The notes under the pieces were generated by a model, which had not been told where the DNA came from, made no database searches, and saw nothing but the letters and a program-made list of their open reading frames with translations. Positions 28,701 through 35,606 of a stretch of 64,000 nt of DNA are shown here, piece after piece. Each line of letters begins with the position of its first letter. Position 1 is the first letter of the stretch. The translations under genes were made by a program, and so were the position numbers. The DNA comes from Arenibacter sp. F26102 (GTDB lineage Bacteria; Bacteroidota; Bacteroidia; Flavobacteriales; Flavobacteriaceae): the NCBI RefSeq assembly GCF_023015865.1, contig NZ_JALKBC010000006.1:62001-126000 (forward strand), given 5' to 3'.

Positions 28701-29196
28701 CTTTAACTACTACAGAAACTCCTGGTATGGGCATTCCAGTAGCATCTATTATTTTACCGCTTACAGATTGCTGCAGCTCTTTTATAATCTGGACAGCTTT
28801 TTGCCCTTTATCTGAGTTACTTGGATAATCTTTGAAATCCTTTTTAATGACTATCTGATTCTTTACAGTTGTACAGGTGACCGTACCATCATCGAAAATC
28901 ATCTTTAAAACATCCTTGATAGGGGTGTCCTTGACTTGGAGGGAAATTTTTCTTTTCAGATCAATCTCCGTCGTTTTATAAAAAAACTTGAATTTGCTCT
29001 GGGACTCGATTAGTCCGAGGACATTTTTAATGGACTCATTTTCCACTTTTATCGTGACCTTCTTTAATTGGGAATAGGTTGAGTTTGCGTGGAGATTGAA
29101 CAGGGCAAACGCAAATAATACGATTGAAATCTTCATTGTTCTGTTCTTGTTGAAAATGTTCTCCAATAAAGTGGAAAACCAATGGTTTTTTTGCAT
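25789..29196 (-). CDS. SusC/RagA-family TonB-dependent transporter with STN signalling domain
   Basis: A 1135-aa outer-membrane protein. After a signal region (about residues 1-42) comes an STN (secretin/TonB N-terminal) domain at about 45-120, containing 'VENESIKNVLGLIESQSKFKF'. Next is a carboxypeptidase-regulatory-like domain ('SGKIIDATGMPIPGVSVVVKG', about 144-225). The TonB box/plug region follows ('DVVVIGYGTQKRSNLTGAISS'), and the plug includes 'IHVRGVGSIGG' and 'VDGIRMG'. The rest is the 22-strand barrel ending in ISMGISLGL. The STN domain predicts direct signalling to the FecR protein encoded just upstream, so ligand import would activate the ECF sigma factor. An internal ATG at 29136 is a possible alternative start. 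Confidence 0.93.
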   Translation of the reverse strand: MQKNHWFSTLLENIFNKNRTMKISIVLFAFALFNLHANSTYSQLKKVTIKVENESIKNVLGLIESQSKFKFFYKTTEIDLKRKISLQVKDTPIKDVLKMIFDDGTVTCTTVKNQIVIKKDFKDYPSNSDKGQKAVQIIKELQQSVSGKIIDATGMPIPGVSVVVKGTSNGVAADFDGNYSISVSGPESVLIFSYIGLATQEVTVGNRQIIDLTMQDDALALEDVVVIGYGTQKRSNLTGAISSIKSEDLDKLSVNRVDQALQGKAAGVMVSQPSGKPGAAPSIHVRGVGSIGGTSPLWIVDGIRMGTDNFFNVNDIESIEVLKDASASAIYGAQAAHGVVLVTTKRGLNNNKINVDFKATVGVSSPINLPSMLDRDQFIQVATASRLAAGQQPDPSWSQSGLPNTDWSDELFNGSGLEQNYNLAISSGTDKANYYISGAYSGEEGIMVDNKFERYNLRANSDFKLFDGKVKIGESLLVSRTVENPTYAASGIPWRSIPMMPVYDETNPYGGWGTGPAYYQGRNPVGNEVQHHAEYNNNRFNGNVYLEIDLLKDFKFRSTFGINYSSWLGQSFNEAYSYGSNTNTQNSLVYGSNNQETLTANYVLTYDKTIGDHSFKAMAGYEAVKGSGIGFNATMVDFPVDLSYSFNLATGAADVTDRNTIDESRILSQFGRFNYSYKDKYMLEGSVRRDASAPKFGKDNLWGVFPSFSAGWRVSQEDFLKDHSVISNLKLRMSSGTLGSDNIGNYLYSKSYYSLRSFYAFDENGTNKVPGFFLNRFPNEAVKWEEITMSNVGVDLGLFNNKLTVVMDYYVKKTTDMLYAVPIPLSTGISYSKASPSAVSMNVGEMKNTGFEMAVNYQETFNEFKFNIAANASFMKNELTSLIDNAFINGGDGGEVLGSTTRSEEGMPLSSFYGYEFVKIIDSQSELDALNAAAPDGVYQSNNTAPGDMLFRDLNGDDEITADDKAYIGNPWPKMIYGLTTNLEWRDFDFSMFLQGIQGVDVFNGNKTLTQQIYADYNTSTEALNAWTPANQTGQPRIIQSDPNGNFRNTSSYFVEDGSFLKVRNIQLGYELPDSFLSRLKMSRARVYISADNILTFTKYSGIDPEVSGGNTGRGVDYNSYPQTKTISMGISLGL

Positions 29197-29252
29197 AACT
29201 TTAAATGGTTTTAATGGATTACTTATTAATTCTACTGTTAAAATCGATTTGT

Positions 29253-29280
29253 ATCGGGAAACGTTGCCGCGTTTCCCGAT
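29253..29280. promoter_or_regulatory. Hairpin between fecR and susC
   Basis: ATCGGGAAACG (29253-29263) and CGTTTCCCGAT (29270-29280) are exact reverse complements around a 6-nt loop. The element begins 5 nt after the fecR stop and ends 56 nt before the susC ATG. No U-tract follows in the direction of transcription. It may be an attenuator, an RNA-processing site or part of a regulated leader separating the low-level sigma/anti-sigma transcript from susC. Confidence 0.5.
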
Positions 29281-29285
29281 TTCTT

Positions 29286-30431
29286 TTACTTATTGTTTTC
29301 CATACTCTTATCGTTTGTTTTTATGATTATTTTGTCTTCAATTATTTGGTAATCAAACCCTACGCTCTCCTTAAATGTATCCAAGAGATCCACAATAGAC
29401 TCTTCCTTGAACTTTCCGTTGAACCTGACGGTTTCCAAACTACTAAGGTTATTTTCGATATTGACATTGTACCTTCTTTCGATTTTAGGTATAATGTCTG
29501 CAAAAGTTTCGTTATTGAATATCAGGCTCCCGTCCCGCCATCCTAGATAGTCCTCAACGTCAACGTCCTTGACATCAATGCTGCCGGAAAGCAATGAAGC
29601 CTTTTCTCCTGGCTTGATAGTCTTTGGCGCATTCCCACTACCATTCGCACTATAATCTTGAACCTCTACACTACCCTCCACAAGAACAACATACTCTTCC
29701 GAGTATTTATAGGAACTAACATTAAAATGTGTACCCAGCACTCGTATCCCCATGTCGCCCGCCGTTACCGAAAAGGGATGAGCTGCATTCTTGGCCACCT
29801 CGAAATAGGCCTCCCCCTTTAAGAATACCTTTCTTTCTCCTTCCCTAGTAAAGTTTATGGGGAACCTTAATGATGTGCCAGAGTTTAAATGAACGGACGT
29901 TCCATCGGATAGTACAAGCCTAATGGTCTCACCCCTAGGAACATGAACTTCATTGTATACCAGGGTCTCAGCCATGCTTCCCTGCTCATAGACAATCAAA
30001 TCCCCTTCCTGTGAAGCGATCACCTTGCCTTCCGTATTCACTAAAACACCCTTCCCAGACGTGTTAACCTTTTTCAGGCTATTGTCCCCCATTTTGAGCA
30101 CTACCTCGTTGTCCCAGCTAACAGGCTCTGGCCTTTCCGTCTTTTTTAATTCCGCCCATACAAAGATGCCTATTCCTATCCCTATAAAAATCGCGGCATA
30201 TCTCAACAACGACATGAAAGGATATTTTTTAGTCCTTTTGCCTATATTCGTTCTCAATTGGATTTTTGACCAAATCTTTTTCTGGAGCTCTTCGTTGAAG
30301 TCAAGGTCCGACCATAATTCATTCCTATCTTGAAAGGAATCCAAAAAATTGTTCAACAATTCTATCTCTTTGGGAGTGCATTCATTGTTGACGTATTTAT
30401 TAAAGAGATCTCTCGCTTGTTTCTTGTTCAT
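29286..30431 (-). CDS. FecR-family anti-sigma factor
   Basis: ATG at 30431 (381 aa) is preferred over 30482 because MNKKQARDLFNKYVNNECTPKE is the usual N-terminal anti-sigma start. A single transmembrane segment is at about residues 80-100 (LLRYAAIFIGIGIGIFVWAEL). The periplasmic FecR domain includes 'RGETIRLVLSDGTSVHLNSGTSLRFP' in two parts, 'FLKGEAYFEVAKNAAHPFSV' and 'VLGTHFNVSSY'. A DUF4974-type C-terminal domain ('RFNGKFKEESIVDLLDTFKES') should contact the STN domain of the SusC below. It is the transmembrane relay of a SusC/FecR/ECF-sigma switch. Confidence 0.92.
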   Translation of the reverse strand: MNKKQARDLFNKYVNNECTPKEIELLNNFLDSFQDRNELWSDLDFNEELQKKIWSKIQLRTNIGKRTKKYPFMSLLRYAAIFIGIGIGIFVWAELKKTERPEPVSWDNEVVLKMGDNSLKKVNTSGKGVLVNTEGKVIASQEGDLIVYEQGSMAETLVYNEVHVPRGETIRLVLSDGTSVHLNSGTSLRFPINFTREGERKVFLKGEAYFEVAKNAAHPFSVTAGDMGIRVLGTHFNVSSYKYSEEYVVLVEGSVEVQDYSANGSGNAPKTIKPGEKASLLSGSIDVKDVDVEDYLGWRDGSLIFNNETFADIIPKIERRYNVNIENNLSSLETVRFNGKFKEESIVDLLDTFKESVGFDYQIIEDKIIIKTNDKSMENNK

Positions 30432-30696
30432 ACAAAATGATTCCTTATTTATAGGCTTAAAAAAATACCTCCTTAATAACATGTACCATATTTTATCTTT
30501 TGGTACACGTCAAAAACCGATTTTTTTTTATATATGATAAAAATGAAGTGTAATATTTATCAACAACCTTATTTTTTACACAAAAAATCAAGACTTTAAT
30601 AAACCAAAGCACCCAAAACGAATCCTATAACGGATATACATTTATCAACAAGGAATATTATTACGTTGAAAGTTACTCCAAAGCTTTCACAATTCT

Positions 30697-31296
30697 CTAT
30701 AAGAATATCTGGAATAGGCCCAATGAATGTGAAACAATAAAAAGGTAAAAGACTTCTTCAGGACTTAGATTTTGCCTGATAAACTTGAGGGCCTTGGATA
30801 TCTGGTTTTTTACAGCCTGATTTGAAATACCCAGTTCTAGGGCAATCTCTTTGTTGGACTTTCCCTGGTACCGACTCAGGACAAAAATATGACGGCACCT
30901 TTCAGGTAGCTTGGACACTTTAACATCTATAATCTCCTTCATCTCAATGAATTCCATACTTTGAGAGACGTTCATGGACATGTCAACCATGTCCAGCTTG
31001 GCCAAATCCACGTTTGAGACCTTCCTGTCTCTCATATGCTTAAAAACTTGGTACCTTACTGACTGCAAGAGATATGGCTTTAGCCGCACTATGGCTACAC
31101 TCTTTCGTTTGGACCACAAGTCGACGAACACATTCTGGACAATATCTTCACAAACCTCCCTATTGCGGAAAATATTGAACGCAAAGAGAAACATATCCTT
31201 GGTGTACCTATTGTAGATCTCTTCAAATGCCAGAACATTGTCCTCGACCATTAGATCGAACAACTCCAAATCAGTACACTTATTCACCATGAACAT
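30697..31296 (-). CDS. ECF sigma-70 factor of the PUL
   Basis: A 199-aa protein with sigma region 2 ('FEEIYNRYTKDMFLFAFNIFRNREVCEDIVQNVFVDLWSKR' in two parts) and region 4 ('LPERCRHIFVLSRYQGKSNKEIALELGISNQAVKNQISKAL'). This is the Bacteroidota SusC-linked ECF subgroup. It probably directs RNA polymerase to susC and the enzyme operon when released by FecR. The start is ATG 31296, or 31290 two codons later. The 265-bp gap to fecR (30432-30696) is AT-rich and may hold a separate fecR promoter, though none is recognisable. The protein ends in a hydrophobic tail (YLFIVSHSLGLFQIFL). Confidence 0.9.
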   Translation of the reverse strand: MFMVNKCTDLELFDLMVEDNVLAFEEIYNRYTKDMFLFAFNIFRNREVCEDIVQNVFVDLWSKRKSVAIVRLKPYLLQSVRYQVFKHMRDRKVSNVDLAKLDMVDMSMNVSQSMEFIEMKEIIDVKVSKLPERCRHIFVLSRYQGKSNKEIALELGISNQAVKNQISKALKFIRQNLSPEEVFYLFIVSHSLGLFQIFL

Positions 31297-31623
31297 TAAG
31301 ATTATGCCATAAATCTATTAATTTTGTGTTAACATTTTTATAAAATTCCTATTTATTTACTAAAAAATCAACACAATCCCCAATATCTCAGGCTAACCAA
31401 TATCAAAGTACCCCTCTTCTTAAATAATAAATTACCCCTATTTAAAGCCATCGAGATGTCTAAACCGTGAAAGTTTAACATTCTATAAAATACATGCATT
31501 TTCAAACTTTCCTATAACACCCCAATGCAGAGCATCTAGGAATTCCAGTGATAAAAAATAGGCTATTTATTTCATTATTATACGCAGTAATTTCCTCCTG
31601 TTAAAGATTCCCCCAAATTCAAG

Positions 31624-31908
31624 TTAAATACAACAATACTTAGAAAAAATCATCCCATGTTGAAATACTTCTGAACAAATATTTTGAACAAACCCCATAA
31701 ATAGGTAATTCATTCTCAGGAGCTTTCTACACAAAACGAAACTGGGCACCCCAATAGGAACAGATGTATTTTTAAAATAAGCGTTGAACAATTCTATGGT
31801 TGGTACGATAGTAGGTAAGCGATCACATGAGATCATGGCCAATATTTCACATTCCCTGCTATTTTCTTATGCATGGAGCATTGCAATGACCCCGCTCCCA
31901 TTCAGGTA
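31624..31908 (-). pseudogene. Decayed nucleoside hydrolase fragment
   Basis: In one minus-strand frame, codons from about 31890 downwards read GVIAMLHA, stop (31867-31869), then ENSRECEILAMISCDRLPTIVPTIELFNAYFKNTSVPIGVP. The intact lipoprotein at 18272-19264 reads GAIAVLHALADSGECEILATISCN..APTIELFNRYF..IPIGVP. The homology ends after IPIGVP, and the Asp-rich metal motif upstream is degraded (YLNGSG in place of DYDDVG). No start or intact product remains. The surrounding gap (31297-32062, apart from this relic) is AT-rich and otherwise without recognisable genes. Confidence 0.75.
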
Positions 31909-32062
31909 ACAGAAATTAATCCTGCCTTACATGTAAAGGAAACCGCTTCTTCCACTGATTTGTTTTCAGAAAGAGCAACGACCAAAGACAGCCCTGTTCA
32001 ACCCTGTGGTACCCAAGAAAACAAAATTGACGGTAAAGTAAGGTAGAGTCGCATGAACCTAT

Positions 32063-33886
32063 TTATAGATTTAGGTTATCTTTTTTATTTAAAACATAGT
32101 TCCCTAACACCAAATAATCCATTTCGGTATGCATAAATCCTTTGAAAGCTTCCTCGGGGTTACAAACAATTGGTTGCCCCCTTACATTAAAGCTAGTATT
32201 GACCAGCACTCCATAACCTGTTTTCTTTTTGAATGCTTTCAATAATTTCCAAAAAAGAGGATTACCTTCTTTACTCACACTTTGAACACGGGCGGTGAAA
32301 TCGACATGCGTAACAGCCGGTAGTTCTATATGTGCTATGTCCAAGTTTTGAAGGGAAGGGTTAACATTGGTTCCTTTAACTGTCAGAGCCCTTACACTTG
32401 GCTTTTTGACTTCTGTTACGAAAAGCATATATGGCGATGGACGATCAAGCATAAAGAAATCCTGTACATCCTCTTGAATTACACTGGGAGCAAAAGGACG
32501 AAAGCTTTCTCTGAATTTAATTTTTAGATTTAATGTTTTTTGCATTTCGGGATTTCCAGGATCCGCCAATATACTACGGTTACCTAATGCCCGGGGACCA
32601 AATTCCATCCTTCCCTGAAACCACCCAACGATTTTCCCCTCTGATATTTTATCCGCTATTGATTCGCAAAGTTCATCTGTATCATTAACTAATTCGTAGT
32701 TAGCTTGATAGGCTTTTAAAATTTTAAGAATTTGTTTATTTGAGAATTCAGGGCCAAGATATGCTCCTTTCATCGAGTCCACACGTCCCTGAATATTCCT
32801 TTCTTTTCCTTTCCATATATGCCAAGCGGCATAGGCAGCTCCTAATGACCCTCCTGAATCACCTGCCGCCGGCTGTATCCAGATATTCTCAAATATCTTT
32901 TTAGACAAAAGCTTTCCGTTTGCTACGCAATTTAACGCAACACCTCCTGCCAAAACAAGATTCTTACAATTGGTTAAGGATCTAGCTGTTTCAGCAAGTT
33001 TTAACACCACCAACTCTGTTATATTCTGTATAGCTCTTGCTAAATTCTTATACGTTTGATCAATACCAGATTCTGGGGTTCGCGGAGGGACTCCAAATAA
33101 TTTCTCCCACTTGGCGTCATTTGTCATCTTAAGGCCTATAGCAAAATTAAAATATTCCATATTCAATAGTATGGAGCCATCATCGCGTATATCGACCAAT
33201 TCGTTAACAATCTTTTCTTCAAATTCCTTAGTTTGTGAAGATTGTGGATTTCCATATGGAGCCAGACCCATTAATTTGTATTCACCGCTATTCACTCTAA
33301 AACCAAGGTAGTAAGTAAAAGACGAATACAAAAGTCCCAATGAATGTGGGAAATGTAGCTCTTTAATAATCTTTATTCCATTGTCTTTGCCAATAGATAT
33401 TGTTGTCGTTGCCCATTCACCAACGCCATCAATTGTCAAAATAGCCGCCTCCCTAAAAGGGGATGGAAAAAACGCACTGGCAGCATGCGATAAATGATGC
33501 TCGGGAAAAAGAATTGGTATTTTTGAAATACCAATTTTTCTAAGTTCATCCTTAAGCGTTTTTTTTAAAAAAAGCTTTTCCTTAAGCCAAACAGGCATTG
33601 CTTTGGAAAAATTAATTAATCCCTTTGGGGCGAAGCCATGATAGGTTTCCAATAATCTTTCGAATTTCAAGAATGGTTTATCATAAAAAGCGATAGCTGT
33701 GACATCGCTACACGAAATTCCAGCTTCCTCAAGTACAAAATTTATTGATTTCTCAGGAAATGACGAGTCATTTTTTAAACGTGAAAACCGTTCTTCCTGG
33801 GCGGCCGCAATTAATTCTCCATTTAATAGTAAGGTAGCAGCACTATCGTGATAATAGGCGGAAATTCCCAATATAGCTTCACGCAT
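32063..33886 (-). CDS. NodU/CmcH-family carbamoyltransferase (SxtI-like)
   Basis: A 607-aa cytosolic enzyme. The N-terminal Kae1/TsaD-like ASKHA domain begins ILGISAYYHDSAATLL and contains 'EERFSRLKNDSSFP', the metal-site histidines in 'PEHHLSHAASAFFPSPF' and 'LTIDGVGEWATT'. The C-terminal YrdC-like-independent domain has 'MEFGPRALGNRSILADP' and 'FRESFRPFAPSV', hallmarks of this family. Such enzymes transfer a carbamoyl group from carbamoyl phosphate through carbamoyl-AMP to a hydroxyl of a sugar or natural product. The gene is 66 bp downstream of a 49-aa membrane protein gene and a SxtJ-like gene. The acceptor is unknown: an envelope glycan or small metabolite is plausible. Confidence 0.9.
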   Translation of the reverse strand: MREAILGISAYYHDSAATLLLNGELIAAAQEERFSRLKNDSSFPEKSINFVLEEAGISCSDVTAIAFYDKPFLKFERLLETYHGFAPKGLINFSKAMPVWLKEKLFLKKTLKDELRKIGISKIPILFPEHHLSHAASAFFPSPFREAAILTIDGVGEWATTTISIGKDNGIKIIKELHFPHSLGLLYSSFTYYLGFRVNSGEYKLMGLAPYGNPQSSQTKEFEEKIVNELVDIRDDGSILLNMEYFNFAIGLKMTNDAKWEKLFGVPPRTPESGIDQTYKNLARAIQNITELVVLKLAETARSLTNCKNLVLAGGVALNCVANGKLLSKKIFENIWIQPAAGDSGGSLGAAYAAWHIWKGKERNIQGRVDSMKGAYLGPEFSNKQILKILKAYQANYELVNDTDELCESIADKISEGKIVGWFQGRMEFGPRALGNRSILADPGNPEMQKTLNLKIKFRESFRPFAPSVIQEDVQDFFMLDRPSPYMLFVTEVKKPSVRALTVKGTNVNPSLQNLDIAHIELPAVTHVDFTARVQSVSKEGNPLFWKLLKAFKKKTGYGVLVNTSFNVRGQPIVCNPEEAFKGFMHTEMDYLVLGNYVLNKKDNLNL

Positions 33887-33952
33887 ATTGCTTTTGGTTT
33901 AATTTGGTTTAGTATTGAATGGACTTTGGTTAGTTATAAAAAAACAAATTAT

Positions 33953-34102
33953 TTAGAATAGGCTATAAATAAATGGAGCCAAGGCAGACTCGCTCATTAC
34001 TACTATTAAGAATCCCATAATTAATAGTATTGTGATAAGAGGTAGTAGCCAAAATTTTTTTCTGTTCTTAAGGAATAGCCAGAGTTCGTTAAAAAATTCC
34101 AT
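33953..34102 (-). CDS. 49-aa single-pass membrane protein (DUF5989/SxtK-like)
   Basis: ATG at 34102 to TAA at 33953-33955 encodes 49 residues: MEFFNELWLFLKNRKKFWLL, then a hydrophobic segment (PLITILLIMGFLIVVM) and a short tail ending APFIYSLF. The pattern of a short amphipathic 'LW.FL..RKK.WL.P' head, one transmembrane helix and the 'SALAPFIY' end is that of the DUF5989 family. These small proteins are commonly adjacent to NodU-type carbamoyltransferases and SxtJ-like proteins. It was found by reading the gap directly; it is below ordinary ORF-length cutoffs. Function unknown; it may localise the carbamoyltransferase to the membrane. The 34103-34314 gap shows no further frame. Confidence 0.8.
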   Translation of the reverse strand: MEFFNELWLFLKNRKKFWLLPLITILLIMGFLIVVMSESALAPFIYSLF

Positions 34103-34314
34103 GTATAAAGTTTTATGTTTTATTTATTTTGAATCTACTTAAACTTGTTTCAATAAAATTGGATTGTTTAAATCACCTCACATATTAAATAATTCATATT
34201 CAATGGCAAATTAGTCCTAATACGAATTACGAGTCTCTAACCTAATAATATTTCCACTACCGAAGTGCCATAGGAACATTAATAGATTGGAAAGATAATA
34301 TTGTTTTAACCAAA

Positions 34315-34716
34315 TCAAAATAAATGTTCGAGGTCTGAAGGGGAATAGGTGTGATTCCTTTGAATCATAACTGAGTCCGTACCCTTTTTAAAGTCCTTTA
34401 ACCTAAGTGTATCCTTTCCTAGAATTCTCCGAAAGATACCTACAGGGGTTACTACAAGAAAAAAAATAATAGCTAAAATGATATGCGAGTTAAATTTACC
34501 CATGATTTTGGAAAACTTAAACCACAGATATGTAAAGGGATAAAAAACAGAAGGAAGAAGAATAGTAACAAACCCAATTACTATGGCACAAATAAAAAAT
34601 TTATTTGTACTAAAGTGAATCCCCAAAATCATAAAAACAATAGCAACGATAGTCCCGAAATCCTTAAGCTGTTCCCTTTTTACTTCCACATAATAACTGT
34701 TCTTTCCTTTTTCCAT
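34315..34716 (-). CDS. SxtJ-like membrane protein
   Basis: A 133-aa protein with three or four hydrophobic segments: LKDFGTIVAIVFMILGIHF, FFICAIVIGFVTILLPSVFY, and HIILAIIFFLVVTPVGIFRR. The 'PVGIFRRILGKDTL' stretch and the position before a NodU-type carbamoyltransferase fit SxtJ-family proteins of cyanobacterial saxitoxin clusters and their many uncharacterised relatives. No catalytic motif is visible. The start at 34716 (MEKGKNSYYVEVKREQLKDFG) is supported by a charged cytoplasmic head. The order in the direction of transcription is SxtJ-like, 49-aa protein, carbamoyltransferase, suggesting one operon. Confidence 0.72.
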   Translation of the reverse strand: MEKGKNSYYVEVKREQLKDFGTIVAIVFMILGIHFSTNKFFICAIVIGFVTILLPSVFYPFTYLWFKFSKIMGKFNSHIILAIIFFLVVTPVGIFRRILGKDTLRLKDFKKGTDSVMIQRNHTYSPSDLEHLF

Positions 34717-34967
34717 TTTATTTAACCTTGTTTTATTTTTTAAAAATTACCAGTGCAGCTTTATTTTTTTATCCATTTCAAACGTTTCTTTAGTGTATTT
34801 AGTTGGGTTTTCCATAATTCACATTCCAAAATATTCAGGTGTTATTTCAATTATAAACTGAAATCAACGTAAGAAAATAAGGCATTTACAATTGAAAAAA
34901 TATAAAAAAATATACACATAACTACTGTAATTCCAGTATTTGGCAATATTTTCGCTTGTGATTTCCA

Positions 34968-35141
34968 ATGTTGAAATTACTGAAATTTTCTAAGGCCCTA
35001 AGGGCACAGTTTAAAAGTGTGAAGAATGTAGAATTCTTCCTTTATAGATTGACGACAATTTTAGCCCAATCACAACATTTGGATATGACCAAAGAAGATA
35101 GCAATGGCGCGTCTAAAAGTCTTGATATAAAGCGATACTAA
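34968..35141 (+). CDS. Possible 57-aa hypothetical protein
   Basis: A plus-strand frame from ATG 34968 to TAA 35139-35141 encodes 57 residues starting MLKLLKFSKALRAQFKSVKN and ending SKSLDIKRY. I do not recognise it. The composition is protein-like and basic at the start, but no promoter, signal peptide or family motif is visible. It lies alone in a 533-bp gap between the SxtJ-like gene and tRNA-Gln. A 22-codon frame on the other strand (34747-34815) also exists and is even less certain. Either could be chance. Confidence 0.25.
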   Translation: MLKLLKFSKALRAQFKSVKNVEFFLYRLTTILAQSQHLDMTKEDSNGASKSLDIKRY

Positions 35142-35204
35142 TGGCCTCCCTTATTTTAGATATGCTCACAATTGCATTTAAAAAATTCAATAATACACCA
35201 CCCA

Positions 35205-35243
35205 AAATAAAAAATCCCCTGATTTAAATAAAATCAGGGGATT
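35205..35243 (-). terminator. Intrinsic terminator of tRNA-Gln
   Basis: AATCCCCTGATTT (35213-35225) pairs with AAATCAGGGGATT (35231-35243). On the minus strand the stem is followed by TTTTTTATTTT, giving a standard rho-independent terminator 7 nt beyond the tRNA 3' end. Confidence 0.85.
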
Positions 35244-35249
35244 ACTATG

Positions 35250-35321
35250 TTGGCCTACTAGGACTCGAACCTAGAACGACTGGACCAAAACCAGCTGTGT
35301 TACCAATTACACCATAGGCCA
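35250..35321 (-). tRNA. tRNA-Gln (anticodon TTG)
   Basis: The minus strand folds into a cloverleaf. The acceptor stem is TGGCCTA (5') with TAGGCCA (3'), with discriminator A at 35250. The D arm is GTGTAATTGGTAACAC, the anticodon stem GCTGG/CCAGT with loop TTTTGGT (anticodon TTG), and the T arm contains GGTTCGAGTCC. CCA is not encoded. The 285 bp before the next gene (35322-35606) show no further structure apart from AT-rich promoter-like DNA. Confidence 0.95.
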
Positions 35322-35606
35322 CTACCTCGTTTGAGCGTGCAAATTTAGAACAAAGTTTTATATGCACAAATATTTTTAAGCCATATTCCAAAAAAAATAA
35401 TGAAATATTCTTCCATTGCCCCTTAACAAAGGGGTTTCAAATATGTTTATATTGCTTTTATACACAGTATCACATATGGAGTACATTGCCAATGGGCTAA
35501 TAATAACAGATATTTTGACCTAAAATCATGTTAAAGGTTTATGAAATATATATCCCTTTATGTTATTAAATTAGTAAATTCGCCCTTCGGATAAACGACA
35601 AACCGC

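Noticed and set aside
769-31296. Type IX secretion C-terminal domains on the PUL enzymes
   Set aside because: None of the glycosidase C-termini read here shows a typical CTD pattern. Most look periplasmic or lipid-anchored.
35205-35321. tRNA-Gln as an integration site of a mobile island carrying the carbamoyltransferase module
   Set aside because: No integrase, direct repeat of the tRNA end or other mobility gene is visible on either side.
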